Shown one piece after another: positions 17,220 through 25,818 of a DNA stretch of 64,000 bases (its first letter is position 1; every line of letters begins with the position of its first letter). Both the position numbers and the translations under genes were made by a program. Under the pieces are notes generated by a model. The model was not told where the DNA came from. It did no database searches and saw only the letters and a program-made list of their open reading frames with translations. The stretch spans positions 2,542,001 to 2,606,000 of the forward strand of contig NZ_AP028070.1 of NCBI RefSeq assembly GCF_030297175.1, in the 5' to 3' direction. Source of the stretch: Marinobacter sp. LA51 (GTDB lineage: Bacteria; Pseudomonadota; Gammaproteobacteria; Pseudomonadales; Oleiphilaceae).

Positions 17220-18107
17220 TTAAAACAGCTGAGTCCCCATATCGGTCTGGTGAGTCTGCAGTCTGGACAAGCCTGAAGGGCCGGTCAGTTGGCTCATGTC
17301 GACTGTCATACTGGTGGGGAGATTAATGAAGACGCCTTTTCCGGCATTAATGACGTTGGCGCCGTCCGGGCTCTGCCATTTAACGCCCGCGTCGTCCCGC
17401 TGAAAACCGATAAAGAAGTCTTCGGTAAAGCCCGTGACTGTGCCATCAGCCCCGTCATCTTGCGCCGTGCCCACGAACAGGGACTGCACTTTGCTCAGCG
17501 ATGCACACTCACTGCAGGTAGCCGGGTTTGCGCTATCGGCAATGCCAATCTGCGTCGCACGATAGTTGGTTGCCTGATTACTGGCGTCGAACAGAGCCGC
17601 GTCGTGAACAACACCCGCCGAGTCTCGCAATTTAAGGCCGATATTCCCGCTCAGACTGGTAGTCAATGAGGACACAGACCCTCGAGCCTGACCGAAACCC
17701 ATTCGGAAGCCTGCCAAGCCGCTGGCGTCTTCTGCCAGCTCAATGAACGGCTTTGAGGCTTCAAATGGCACGGTCTCGCCTTGGGTGTAGCTCTGACCGT
17801 TGTACTGCACACCGTCCTGACGAGCAATATGGCCCAGCGCCAGATGGGTGGCGGCAAAGTCGGAACCGCCATCTATCTCCCCCACTTTGACATCGTCGAT
17901 GTTTACCCGGGTTTCCACGTCTACGCCTAGCGTCATACGTGTGAAGTCATGAATGCCATCGGCAAGATTCTCGACCTGCATAAATGCCTGCCCGGTAACC
18001 TCGCCCATGGTTTGGTCAGAAATAGGTTTCAGCTCAGCCTGGGTAACCGGCACAACACCCAGACAAACTATGGCCAAAGCAGCGCATCGATAGGCATGAT
18101 GCTTCAT
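17220..18107 (-). CDS. Secreted or surface protein of unknown function
   Basis: A 295-residue protein with a clear Sec signal peptide (MKHHAYRCAALAIVCLGVV, cleavage probably after TQA near residue 24). The mature start, LKPISDQTMGEVTGQAFMQV, resembles a motif I associate with secreted filament-related proteins of marine gammaproteobacteria, but I cannot name a family with confidence. The rest is Gly/Ser/Asp-rich and beta-prone, with a lone CSEC pair near residue 197. No lipobox, TM anchor or catalytic motif is visible. A GAGG Shine-Dalgarno precedes the ATG. The next gene (18409) diverges from it. Confidence 0.6.
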   Translation of the reverse strand: MKHHAYRCAALAIVCLGVVPVTQAELKPISDQTMGEVTGQAFMQVENLADGIHDFTRMTLGVDVETRVNIDDVKVGEIDGGSDFAATHLALGHIARQDGVQYNGQSYTQGETVPFEASKPFIELAEDASGLAGFRMGFGQARGSVSSLTTSLSGNIGLKLRDSAGVVHDAALFDASNQATNYRATQIGIADSANPATCSECASLSKVQSLFVGTAQDDGADGTVTGFTEDFFIGFQRDDAGVKWQSPDGANVINAGKGVFINLPTSMTVDMSQLTGPSGLSRLQTHQTDMGTQLF

Positions 18108-18408
18108 AACGTGTGCCTCTGATTAGTATTCAAGAGTCAGCTTCGACACCCGACTCAGCTGTTGCGCCGTAATTCGCTAGCGATGAGGCCCAACAGGCGG
18201 CTAATTTCGCGGTTTGCTTTCTTGTAGGCCGCAAATGCACTATAGCTGAGGCAAGTTCGCCAATTGAGTGAGCTTCATCACAATCGCTGGTGACCGACCG
18301 GCCTGGTAAGCATCAAGTATGACCGGCTTCACAAAACATTACGCGGCTGTAGCAAATGTGTACACAACGTAACGGCCTGATATACTCGATCAAATTTTCA
18401 CTGGCGCT
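18108..18408. other. 301-base divergent intergenic region
   Basis: No supported gene or stable RNA. Near the right end there is an extended -10 for the receiver-CheC gene. I see no strong terminator, operator or repeat in the rest. Confidence 0.5.
18378..18386 (+). promoter_or_regulatory. Extended -10 promoter of the receiver-CheC gene
   Basis: TGATATACT (TGn followed by TATACT at 18381-18386) lies 22 bases upstream of the first ATG. The -35 position is poor, as is usual for extended -10 promoters. Confidence 0.45.
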
Positions 18409-19455
18409 ATGACAACATCCATGACCACCCGCATCCTCGTCTGCGACGATTCCGCGCTCGCCAGAAAACAGATGGCCCGCGCGCTCCCTGAAGGCCTCGG
18501 TGCCGACATCGTATTCGCCAGCAACGGGAAAGAAGCTCTGGAGCTTTTGCGCGGCCATCAGGCTGAGCTGATGTTTCTCGACCTCAACATGCCTGAAATG
18601 GACGGGTATGAGGTTCTGGAACACGTTCTCAAAGAAGACCTCCCGGTACTGACTATCGTGGTTTCCGGCGACATCCAGCCGGAAGCCCGGGAACGGGTGC
18701 GCAAGTTGGGTGCCATCGATTTCATCAAGAAGCCGACGGAATCCGCCCTGATTCTGAGCTTGCTCAAAGACTACGGCTTTTACAGCCCCAGTGAACTCGA
18801 AGACACCGCCCTCAACGACAGCGCTCTGAAATCGGACTCATCCAGTGCCACCGGCGGCGACATTTCGGTGTCGCTCAACGATTACCTGCAAGAAATTGCC
18901 AACGTCGCGATGGGCCGCTCCTCGGATCTGCTGGCTCGCCTGCTCAAAGTCTTCGTCAAGCAACCTATCCCCAAAGTGGCCTTTATCGCCAATTCTGAGC
19001 TGCACATGGCGATATCGGCGGCCCAACACAGCGATACCTATTCCGCCGTCTGCCAAGGCTTCACCGGTGCCGGCATTGCTGGCGAAGCACTGCTGCTGTT
19101 TGCCGATGCCAGCTTCAAGGAAATGGCCGAGATGCTTCATTACGAAGAGCTCGACGGCGAAGCGGTGAATGTCGAAGTATTGATGGACATGTCCAGTATC
19201 CTGTTTGGTGCCTTCCTTAAGGGCATTGGTGATCAACTAGACCTGAAACTCGGGCTGGGGCACCCAACGGTTCTGGGCCAACACCGGCAAATCACTGAAC
19301 TCCTCGAACATCACAGCGCTCGTGACGAACGCCTACTGTGCATTGAAATCAGCTATGCCCTGGAGAATCGCGAGATACAGTGCGATGTGCTGGTACTGCT
19401 TACCGAGGATTCCATACCCTTCCTCGAACAACGCCTTGAATACCTGGTGGACTGA
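18409..19455 (+). CDS. Response regulator with CheC/CheX-like phosphatase domain
   Basis: A 348-residue protein. Residues 7-125 form an intact receiver (LVCDDSALARKQ, phospho-acceptor in MFLDLNMPEMDGYE, Lys in DFIKKPTES). After an acidic linker, residues about 155-345 resemble a CheC/CheX fold: LQEIANVAMGRSSDLLARLL and VLMDMSSILFGAFLKGIGDQ mirror the paired helices that carry the E-x2-N or related phosphatase residues. The domain may dephosphorylate another receiver or act as an output. A second ATG at 18421 is an alternative start. The stop is 3 bases from a diguanylate cyclase start, so the two proteins probably form one signalling unit. Confidence 0.8.
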   Translation: MTTSMTTRILVCDDSALARKQMARALPEGLGADIVFASNGKEALELLRGHQAELMFLDLNMPEMDGYEVLEHVLKEDLPVLTIVVSGDIQPEARERVRKLGAIDFIKKPTESALILSLLKDYGFYSPSELEDTALNDSALKSDSSSATGGDISVSLNDYLQEIANVAMGRSSDLLARLLKVFVKQPIPKVAFIANSELHMAISAAQHSDTYSAVCQGFTGAGIAGEALLLFADASFKEMAEMLHYEELDGEAVNVEVLMDMSSILFGAFLKGIGDQLDLKLGLGHPTVLGQHRQITELLEHHSARDERLLCIEISYALENREIQCDVLVLLTEDSIPFLEQRLEYLVD

Positions 19456-19458
19456 TCA

Positions 19459-20418
19459 ATGGCCTTTAATGAAGTAGAAGCCAACTCGTTTCACTGGCTG
19501 GTGGATATGCTCGAGTCCGTTGAAGTCGGGCTTGTGGTTCTGGACCTCGATTTCCGGGTGCAGGCCTGGAACGGGTTCATGGAGAATCACAGCGGCATCA
19601 CCGCCAGCAAAATTCGCGACAAGGTCATCTTCGATGCCTTCCCGGACATCCCGAAGGCCTGGCTGGCGCGGAAAGTGGATGCCGTTGCGCTACTGAACAC
19701 CCGGGCATTTACCTCCTGGGAACAGCGCCCCTACCTGTTCAAGTTCCGCAATACCCGCCCAATTACCGGCACCGAAGAGTTCATGTTCCAGAACCTCACC
19801 ATCAGCCCCCTCTCCGGCACGACCGGACAGGTCGAGAAGGTCTGCCTGATGGTGTACGACGTCACCGACATCGCCAGTAGCAAGCGGGCCTTAGAGCGAG
19901 CCAACGAACAGCTGGCTAAACTCAGCATGACCGACCGCCTCACCGGCCTGCTTAACCGCGGTACCTGGGAAAACCTGGTAGATGCAGAGTACGAACGCTT
20001 TCGCCGCTATGGACAGGCTACCTCCCTGGTGATGTTCGACATTGATCACTTCAAAAAGGTGAACGACAGCTATGGCCACCTGGCGGGCGATGAGGTCATC
20101 AAACACACAGCAGCGGTCACCAAAGGCAACTTACGGCAATCGGACACCTCGGGCCGCTACGGCGGCGAAGAATTCGGCATAATCCTGCCAGAGACCGACG
20201 CCGAAGGTGCACGCATTATTTGTGAGAGGATTCGGGAAAGTATCGCTCAGAGTGTGGTTGAAACCAGCGTAGCGCCGATTCAATACACCATCAGCATGGG
20301 CATTGCTCAATTAACCGAAGCGCCTGAGAATTATATGCAATGGATGCAATTAGCCGATGAAGCGCTCTATGCAGCGAAGGAAGGCGGGAGAAATCGAGTG
20401 ATGCTATCCGGTAAGTGA
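19459..20418 (+). CDS. PAS-GGDEF diguanylate cyclase
   Basis: A 319-residue soluble protein. Residues 10-130 form a PAS-type sensor (MLESVEVGLVVLDLDFRVQA). Residues about 155-318 form a complete GGDEF domain: SMTDRLTGLLNRGTWE, FDIDHFKKVNDSYGHLAGD, and the active-site GGEEF. An RQSD motif five residues before GGEEF is an intact inhibitory I-site, so the enzyme should be both active and feedback-inhibited by c-di-GMP. It is coupled to the upstream receiver-CheC protein, suggesting phosphorylation-linked control. A bidirectional terminator follows. Confidence 0.92.
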   Translation: MAFNEVEANSFHWLVDMLESVEVGLVVLDLDFRVQAWNGFMENHSGITASKIRDKVIFDAFPDIPKAWLARKVDAVALLNTRAFTSWEQRPYLFKFRNTRPITGTEEFMFQNLTISPLSGTTGQVEKVCLMVYDVTDIASSKRALERANEQLAKLSMTDRLTGLLNRGTWENLVDAEYERFRRYGQATSLVMFDIDHFKKVNDSYGHLAGDEVIKHTAAVTKGNLRQSDTSGRYGGEEFGIILPETDAEGARIICERIRESIAQSVVETSVAPIQYTISMGIAQLTEAPENYMQWMQLADEALYAAKEGGRNRVMLSGK

Positions 20419-20443
20419 AGGGACATTGAAAGCGAAGAGACAT

Positions 20444-20473
20444 AAAAAAGCCCGGCAATGACCGGGCTTTTTT
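20444..20473. terminator. Bidirectional intrinsic terminator
   Basis: AGCCCGG (20449-20455) pairs with CCGGGCT (20462-20468) around a 6-base loop, with an A-run before and a T-run after. It can serve both the cyclase gene (plus strand) and mvaT (minus strand). Confidence 0.9.
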
Positions 20474-20493
20474 ATCAATCTGACAAACTAAAC

Positions 20494-20862
20494 TTAGTTT
20501 TCCTGCCAGCCCTGAACCGCTTCTTTACCGTACTTTTTACGCCACTCATTAAGCGTCTTGTGGTTACCACCACGGGTCTTAACCACTTCACCAGTATGCG
20601 GGTTCTTATAAGTCTTCATGGGGCGCTTGGCACGACCACCGGCAGCCGCCTCACCCTTTGCACCGCCAACAGACGGATCAATGGCAGACAAGATCTGCAG
20701 GACATCTTTCGGTGACTTGTCATATTCCTTCATCAAGTCGCGAACCTTGTTTTCGAACTCCAGTTCACCTTTCAGAGCCTGATCTTCTTCAAGCTTTTCC
20801 AGCTCTGCGGCAAGCTTTTCCATAAGCTGCTTTTTCTGGTAGTAGTCGTTGATCTTTGCCAT
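20494..20862 (-). CDS. mvaT: MvaT-family H-NS-like nucleoid protein
   Basis: A 122-residue protein with an N-terminal coiled-coil oligomerisation helix (residues 1-60, with ELEKLEEDQALKGELEFE), a Gly/Ala linker, and a C-terminal DNA-binding motif (RPMKTYKNPHTGEVV, then RGGNHKTLNEWRKKYG) typical of MvaT/MvaU, the pseudomonad counterpart of H-NS. Such proteins bind AT-rich DNA and silence transferred genes. That is notable here because the adjacent polysaccharide locus contains a strongly AT-rich block. It is a single gene with a well-formed promoter and terminator. Confidence 0.93.
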   Translation of the reverse strand: MAKINDYYQKKQLMEKLAAELEKLEEDQALKGELEFENKVRDLMKEYDKSPKDVLQILSAIDPSVGGAKGEAAAGGRAKRPMKTYKNPHTGEVVKTRGGNHKTLNEWRKKYGKEAVQGWQEN

Positions 20863-20927
20863 GGAAATAAAACCTTAATCAAAAAATGGTTTTAAAATAC
20901 TTCGGAGTTGACTGTAAGTCGTAAAAG

Positions 20928-20956
20928 ATAATAAGTAATTTAAAAGAATTTGGCAA
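20928..20956 (-). promoter_or_regulatory. Sigma-70 promoter of mvaT
   Basis: On the minus strand TTGCCA (-35, 20951-20956), a 17-base spacer, then TATTAT (-10, 20928-20933). It lies 66 bases upstream of the start codon in an AT-rich leader. Confidence 0.75.
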
Positions 20957-20978
20957 AGTTTATTGTCGTATCTTAATT

Positions 20979-21007
20979 AAAAAGCCGACCTTATTGATCG
21001 GCTTTTT
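20979..21007 (-). terminator. Terminator closing the polysaccharide locus
   Basis: AAAAAGCCGA (20979-20988) pairs with TCGGCTTTTT (20998-21007) around a 9-base loop. On the minus strand it ends in TTTTT and lies 28 bases after the tviB-like stop. It marks the downstream end of the 21-48 kb gene array. Confidence 0.88.
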
Positions 21008-21035
21008 ATCGAATATTCGAATCAACGAGCTAAAT

Positions 21036-22298
21036 CTACAATCGCAAATCAGCTTCGCCGAGTGGTAATACACCCTTCAAATCAAACAACACTCCATCTT
21101 CCTTCAAATAAGAACGCAGCTCATCTGAGGGCTTCAGAGCGTATTCGCGATGTGGAACCGCCAATAACAGAGCGTCATAACCACCCTGCTTAGGTGATTC
21201 AATAAGTGATACAGCATACTCATGCTCAGCCTCTTCCGAATCAGCCCAGCAATCTGTGATGTCTACTGAACAACCGAACTCCTGTAGCTCTCTCACGACA
21301 TCAATAACATGAGTATTGCGAAGATCTGGACAGTTTTCCTTAAATGCAAAGCCCATTATCAATACACGTGAAGTAGCCACCGTGTGATTGGTCTTAATCA
21401 TAGCCTTCACCAACTCAGCCGCGACATAGGGGCCCATATTGTCGTTAACTCGACGGCCCGCAAGGATGATCTCCGGGTGATAGCCAATGGACTGAGCTTT
21501 GTAGGTGAGGTAATACGGATCTACACCAATACAATGACCGCCCACCAAGCCGGGCTTAAAAGGCAAAAAGTTCCATTTCGTTCCAGCTGCGGCCAAAACT
21601 TCATGAGTATCAATTTTCAATCGCGCAAAAATCATTGATAGCTCATTAATCAACGCAATATTTAAATCGCGCTGGGTGTTTTCGATGACCTTCGCTGCTT
21701 CAGCAACCTTTATAGAGCTGGCCTTGTGAGTACCCGCTACAATAATTTCGGAGTACAACTGATCAATCTCTTCAGCAATTTCGGGAGTAGACCCTGAGGT
21801 TACCTTTTTTATTGTTTTGACTCGATGCTCTTTATCGCCGGGATTTATACGCTCTGGACTATAACCCGCAAAAAAATCTTTGTTAAAAATAAGCCCCGAA
21901 ACTCGCTCCAAGACCGGGACGCAAACTTCTTCAGTAGCGCCAGGAAACACGGTAGATTCGTAGATAACGATGTCGCCCTGCCTCAATACACGGCCAACCG
22001 TTTCGCTGGCTGATAGCAGAGGAGTTAGATCAGGAGCTTTCGAGTCGTTTATGGGCGTGGGCACAGTGACGATGTAAATCTGACAATCTTCGATTTCTTC
22101 CAGCGAGCTGGTAAAAGAGAGTCCCGGCGACGCTAGCAGCTCCTCCTGTGATACTTCTCGCGTAAAATCTATGCCATCTTTTAGCTGAGCAATGCGCTCA
22201 ACATCTATATCAAAACCCTTGACGTCTCGTCGCTCGCCAAAAGCCGCTGCCAATGGCAAGCCGACATAGCCAAGCCCAATCACCGCAATCCTTTTCAT
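21036..22298 (-). CDS. tviB: Nucleotide-sugar 6-dehydrogenase, TviB/WbpO-like (copy 1)
   Basis: A 420-residue UDP-glucose/GDP-mannose dehydrogenase family enzyme, closest to the TviB group that oxidises UDP-GlcNAc or UDP-GalNAc at C-6 to the uronic acid. The NAD site [15 protein letters not shown] is at the N-terminus. The [13 protein letters not shown] and [15 protein letters not shown] segments are present; the latter (near residue 262) contains the catalytic Cys. A second homologue is at 44854, so two paralogues bound most of the locus. It is the last gene before the closing terminator. Confidence 0.9.
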   Translation of the reverse strand: MKRIAVIGLGYVGLPLAAAFGERRDVKGFDIDVERIAQLKDGIDFTREVSQEELLASPGLSFTSSLEEIEDCQIYIVTVPTPINDSKAPDLTPLLSASETVGRVLRQGDIVIYESTVFPGATEEVCVPVLERVSGLIFNKDFFAGYSPERINPGDKEHRVKTIKKVTSGSTPEIAEEIDQLYSEIIVAGTHKASSIKVAEAAKVIENTQRDLNIALINELSMIFARLKIDTHEVLAAAGTKWNFLPFKPGLVGGHCIGVDPYYLTYKAQSIGYHPEIILAGRRVNDNMGPYVAAELVKAMIKTNHTVATSRVLIMGFAFKENCPDLRNTHVIDVVRELQEFGCSVDITDCWADSEEAEHEYAVSLIESPKQGGYDALLLAVPHREYALKPSDELRSYLKEDGVLFDLKGVLPLGEADLRL

Positions 22299-22368
22299 TC
22301 GAATTCCTTTCGTTTCTAGAGGAGCTATCCTTAGCTCTCATTCTAACCGTAATTGCGAATCTTGCTAT

Positions 22369-24309
22369 TCAAACAGGAAAACGGCGAATTTTATCCGATT
22401 CTGAAATAGCGCCATTTGGCCTCTGCGCATGATTCTGCCAAACCAGATCCGCAACCTTCTCGCTAGGTGTGAATCCAGTAGGAGCATCGGTGAGGATTTC
22501 AACGACTCTACTGCAATTGAACTCCTGACTAGCGTTAAGCAACTCTTGAAGCGCGACATCCAGATCCTCAGGTGACATCGAGACCTCCCGAGCCATCATA
22601 ATCCTCGGGTGCGAGGTACCTTGGGGATTGTCGCCAATCAACAGCTCTTCATAGAGTTTTTCACCTGGCCGCAGGCCACTGAAAACGACTTCAATGTCCC
22701 CACTAGGCTCATCTTTGGTCTTTTCAGCCAAGCCCATCAGGTGAATCATCTTGCGGGCCAGGTCAGCAATTTTGACCGGCTCCCCCATATCCAATACGAA
22801 GACCTCTCCACCAACACCCATGCTGCCCGCCTGCAAAACCAGCTGACTCGCCTCCGGGATCGTCATGAAATATCGGATGATATCCGGATGGGTAACCGTA
22901 ACCGGTCCACCATCACGAATCTGGTCTCGAAACAACGGCACAACTGAACCAGAGGAGCCAAGCACGTTGCCAAATCGAACCATCGAGAACACAGTTTTGT
23001 CCTGCCGATCCGCAAGGCCCTGAAGCACCAGCTCTGCCATTCGCTTGCTGGCCCCCATTACATTGGTTGGCCGCACCGCCTTGTCAGTAGAAATCAGAAC
23101 AAAGCGCTCAACACCGGCCGCAATCGCCGCTTCCGCAGCATGAGCAGTGCCGAAGACATTGTTCTGAACCCCTTCAATCACATTGTGCTCTACTAACGGA
23201 ACATGCTTATAGGCCGCTGCGTGATAGACCGTTTGAACACCAAAGGTCCGCATAATTACTTCACAGCGGCGCCGGTGCACAACGCTACCTAGCAACGGAT
23301 GCAACTCCACACCTAAACCTTCAACCCGATTTATAGCCTGCAATTCACGTTCAATGGCATAAAGTGAAAATTCGGATTGTTCAAAAAGCACCAGGGTTTT
23401 CGGTTTGTGCCGGATGATTTGACGACACAGTTCGGAGCCAATAGAGCCCCCTGCCCCAGTCACCATCACAGATTTCTCAAACAGGCTTTTTGCAACGATT
23501 GCGGTATCCGGACGAACCGGATCTCTGCCTAGCAGATCTTCAATTTCGAGATCACGGATATCGTTGATTCGGGCCTGACCTGCGACCAACTCTGATACCG
23601 ATGGCACTGTTTGTACGGGAATTGAAAGCGGTTCTAGTTGTTTAAGAAGCTTTTTTCGATCTACTTTAGAATCAGGATCCAAGGCTAGAAGGATGCGCTG
23701 AACACGGTACTTCGCCATGTTTTTGGCGATCAGATCAATTCTGACCACCGGTAAGCCGTCAATCATCGATTTATGATTTGCACGATCGAAGGTAACGAAT
23801 ACAACAGGTTTGTATTCGGGACCCTGGCGCAAGGCAGACGCAAGAGCCATACCTGTTTCGCCAGCGCCAATAATCGCTACCGCCTCTTTGTTACGCTGAT
23901 GAGGGTGATTTACCAGCATGCGCACACCGAGGCGAGTGCCACTGACGAACACAAATGCCAAGGATCCGTATATGATCGGCACAGAGCGAGGGATAGGCAC
24001 CTGGAGCAAATAACCGGAGATAATTAAAGCTAAGGCCGAAGCAAACACCCCGTAAATGATAGTGAGAAATGCCTTATCGCCTAGAAACCGAATAACCGCA
24101 CGGTAAAGCCCTAACCGAATGAACACGCTAATCGTAAATACCACAGTAATGGCAGCTACGATGACATGGCCTCGGTCCGGTACCCACAACTGTTGCTCTA
24201 GTCGAAGCGCGAACGCGGCCCATATCGCAAAAAACAGAACAACCGAATCAGATGCCACGGAGATCAACCGTTTTTGCACCCTGGGTAAATTCAGAAAGGT
24301 GTTGATCAT
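22369..24309 (-). CDS. CapD/WbpM-like UDP-HexNAc 4,6-dehydratase, membrane-bound
   Basis: A 646-residue protein of WbpM size. Four to five N-terminal TM helices (to about residue 130) precede a CoA-binding-like domain and, from about residue 290, a long-type SDR domain with GAGGSIGSELCRQI. The active-site segment NVMGASKRMAEL has the Met-x3-Lys arrangement of this family instead of Tyr-x3-Lys. WbpM converts UDP-GlcNAc to the 4-keto-6-deoxy intermediate used for QuiNAc or FucNAc. It overlaps the upstream sugar transferase by 4 bases, and a WbpV-like reductase is next, so a QuiNAc-type product is likely. Confidence 0.9.
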   Translation of the reverse strand: MINTFLNLPRVQKRLISVASDSVVLFFAIWAAFALRLEQQLWVPDRGHVIVAAITVVFTISVFIRLGLYRAVIRFLGDKAFLTIIYGVFASALALIISGYLLQVPIPRSVPIIYGSLAFVFVSGTRLGVRMLVNHPHQRNKEAVAIIGAGETGMALASALRQGPEYKPVVFVTFDRANHKSMIDGLPVVRIDLIAKNMAKYRVQRILLALDPDSKVDRKKLLKQLEPLSIPVQTVPSVSELVAGQARINDIRDLEIEDLLGRDPVRPDTAIVAKSLFEKSVMVTGAGGSIGSELCRQIIRHKPKTLVLFEQSEFSLYAIERELQAINRVEGLGVELHPLLGSVVHRRRCEVIMRTFGVQTVYHAAAYKHVPLVEHNVIEGVQNNVFGTAHAAEAAIAAGVERFVLISTDKAVRPTNVMGASKRMAELVLQGLADRQDKTVFSMVRFGNVLGSSGSVVPLFRDQIRDGGPVTVTHPDIIRYFMTIPEASQLVLQAGSMGVGGEVFVLDMGEPVKIADLARKMIHLMGLAEKTKDEPSGDIEVVFSGLRPGEKLYEELLIGDNPQGTSHPRIMMAREVSMSPEDLDVALQELLNASQEFNCSRVVEILTDAPTGFTPSEKVADLVWQNHAQRPNGAISESDKIRRFPV

Positions 24310-24872
24310 TGTGCGTCCTTCACCCTGTCCCCGGCTCCCTTGCCCCTAACAGTCAACAAAATATAGCGAAAATAAGCGATAGCGTTGAGCTCCGCCAGCA
24401 TTTTGGCGTCGGTTTCGGCGAGCAATCGTGGTGTCGACATGTCAATCTCATTTACCTGCGCCAGCCCGGTTATTCCCGGCCGTGCCTTTAACACTCCCCT
24501 GCTTTCCCGCTCAGATATCAGTTCTTCCTGATTAAACAAGCACGGCCTTGGGCCCACCAAGCTCATCTCCCCTTTCAGCACGTTCCACAACTGGGGTAAC
24601 TCGTCTAGCTTGGTACGCCGCAGGAAGCGACCAAAGCGGGTAATGGATGCCGTAGGCGCCAAATGGCTTGCGACGGAGGCGGTATCCACTTTCATGGTAC
24701 GAAACTTCACCAATGTGAACGGCTGTTTGCCCCGACCTACCCGCTCCTGGCGAAATATCGGGGCGCCGGTATCAAACAGACCTAGTACATAAAGCATCAC
24801 CAACACGGGAAAACCAAAGATCAGACCAATCAATGAAAAAACAACATCTAGAAAACGAATCACATTACCCAT
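24306..24872 (-). CDS. PglC-like initiating sugar-phosphate transferase
   Basis: A 188-residue monotopic phosphoglycosyl transferase that should move a sugar-1-phosphate from UDP-sugar onto undecaprenyl phosphate, starting the repeat unit. A re-entrant N-terminal helix is followed by FTLVKFRTMK, the catalytic Asp-Glu in RRTKLDELPQLWNVLKG, and SLVGPRPCLF. There is no WcaJ-type multi-TM N-terminus, so it is of the small PglC/WecP class. It is flanked by dehydratase and reductase genes with 4-8 base overlaps, which makes UDP-QuiNAc (or its 4-epimer) the probable donor. Confidence 0.9.
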   Translation of the reverse strand: MGNVIRFLDVVFSLIGLIFGFPVLVMLYVLGLFDTGAPIFRQERVGRGKQPFTLVKFRTMKVDTASVASHLAPTASITRFGRFLRRTKLDELPQLWNVLKGEMSLVGPRPCLFNQEELISERESRGVLKARPGITGLAQVNEIDMSTPRLLAETDAKMLAELNAIAYFRYILLTVRGKGAGDRVKDAQ

Positions 24873-25818
24873 CCTGATTAATCTTGAAACAGCGTCTCAG
24901 CCCCTCATCCACCGATACTGGCGGTTCCCACCCCAGCAACTCACGGGTTTTGGATATATCCACCTGCAAAGACCCCAGTAACCTTTGCGCCATGGCTTTC
25001 TTACCCAAAACCATAGCACCGAACTGCAACAGTTCGGCAGGTACCGGCAACAGCCTAGCTGGTTGGCCCATGGCTTTGCCCACGCAACGCAATAGCTCCG
25101 ACGTGGAAAGGTCCTCCCCATCACTGACCAGGAACACCTGATTTGCGGCGGCAGGATTATCAATGCAGTTGATAATAAGATCCATCAAATTATCCAAGGC
25201 GACCAGAGAGCGATTGTTGTGGATAGCGCCCAAGGGTAGCGGAATGCCTTTAACAATAAGCTTGGTCATGTTGGCGAAGTTTCCTTTCACACCCTGGCCG
25301 TAGACCAACGGCGGGCGAATGATCACCACTTCTAGACCTGTTTCTTCTGCAATATGCTGTAACCCCTCCTCTGCTTCTCTTTTCGAGATTCCATAAGGGT
25401 CTTCAGGGGCAGGAACATCATCAGCCGTGAAACACTGGCCTGACGTCGTATGCTCACCATTCACTTTTATTGAGCTGATAAAGACAAATCGCTCGACACC
25501 AGCCGCAGCGGCTTGGCGGGCGAGATTGAGGGTTCCCGCCACGTTCACGCTTCGAAACTCGGTAAGCGGATCAGCGGCCTCGTCATCCATAATGTGGGCG
25601 CGGGCGGCGGTGTGAACAATGGCATGCTGCCCCTTCAATGCTTCGGACCAATCCGTATCGCCATTTATCTCACCCACAGCGATACGCCGGGAGTCATCAC
25701 CCTGCAACTTTTTCCGCACGGCACCTCGAACAGCTACGGACGGCTCAGCAGCCAACCTCGTCATCAGGTGGCCGCCGACAAAACCGGATGCGCCCGTGAC
25801 CAGAACTCTCTCAGGCAT
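24865..25818 (-). CDS. UDP-4-keto-6-deoxy-HexNAc 4-reductase, WbpV/WreQ-like SDR
   Basis: A 317-residue extended SDR. The NAD(P) motif TGASGFVGGHL is at residues 7-17 and the catalytic YGISKREAE is near residue 142, followed by a conserved RPPLVYGQGVKGNF segment. ARAHIMDDEAADPL and VERFVFISSIKVNGEHT are close to what I recall of WbpV and related reductases that turn the WbpM product into UDP-QuiNAc. Some relatives are C-4 epimerases, so the stereochemistry is not certain. It overlaps its neighbours on both sides by 8 bases. Confidence 0.85.
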   Translation of the reverse strand: MPERVLVTGASGFVGGHLMTRLAAEPSVAVRGAVRKKLQGDDSRRIAVGEINGDTDWSEALKGQHAIVHTAARAHIMDDEAADPLTEFRSVNVAGTLNLARQAAAAGVERFVFISSIKVNGEHTTSGQCFTADDVPAPEDPYGISKREAEEGLQHIAEETGLEVVIIRPPLVYGQGVKGNFANMTKLIVKGIPLPLGAIHNNRSLVALDNLMDLIINCIDNPAAANQVFLVSDGEDLSTSELLRCVGKAMGQPARLLPVPAELLQFGAMVLGKKAMAQRLLGSLQVDISKTRELLGWEPPVSVDEGLRRCFKINQDG

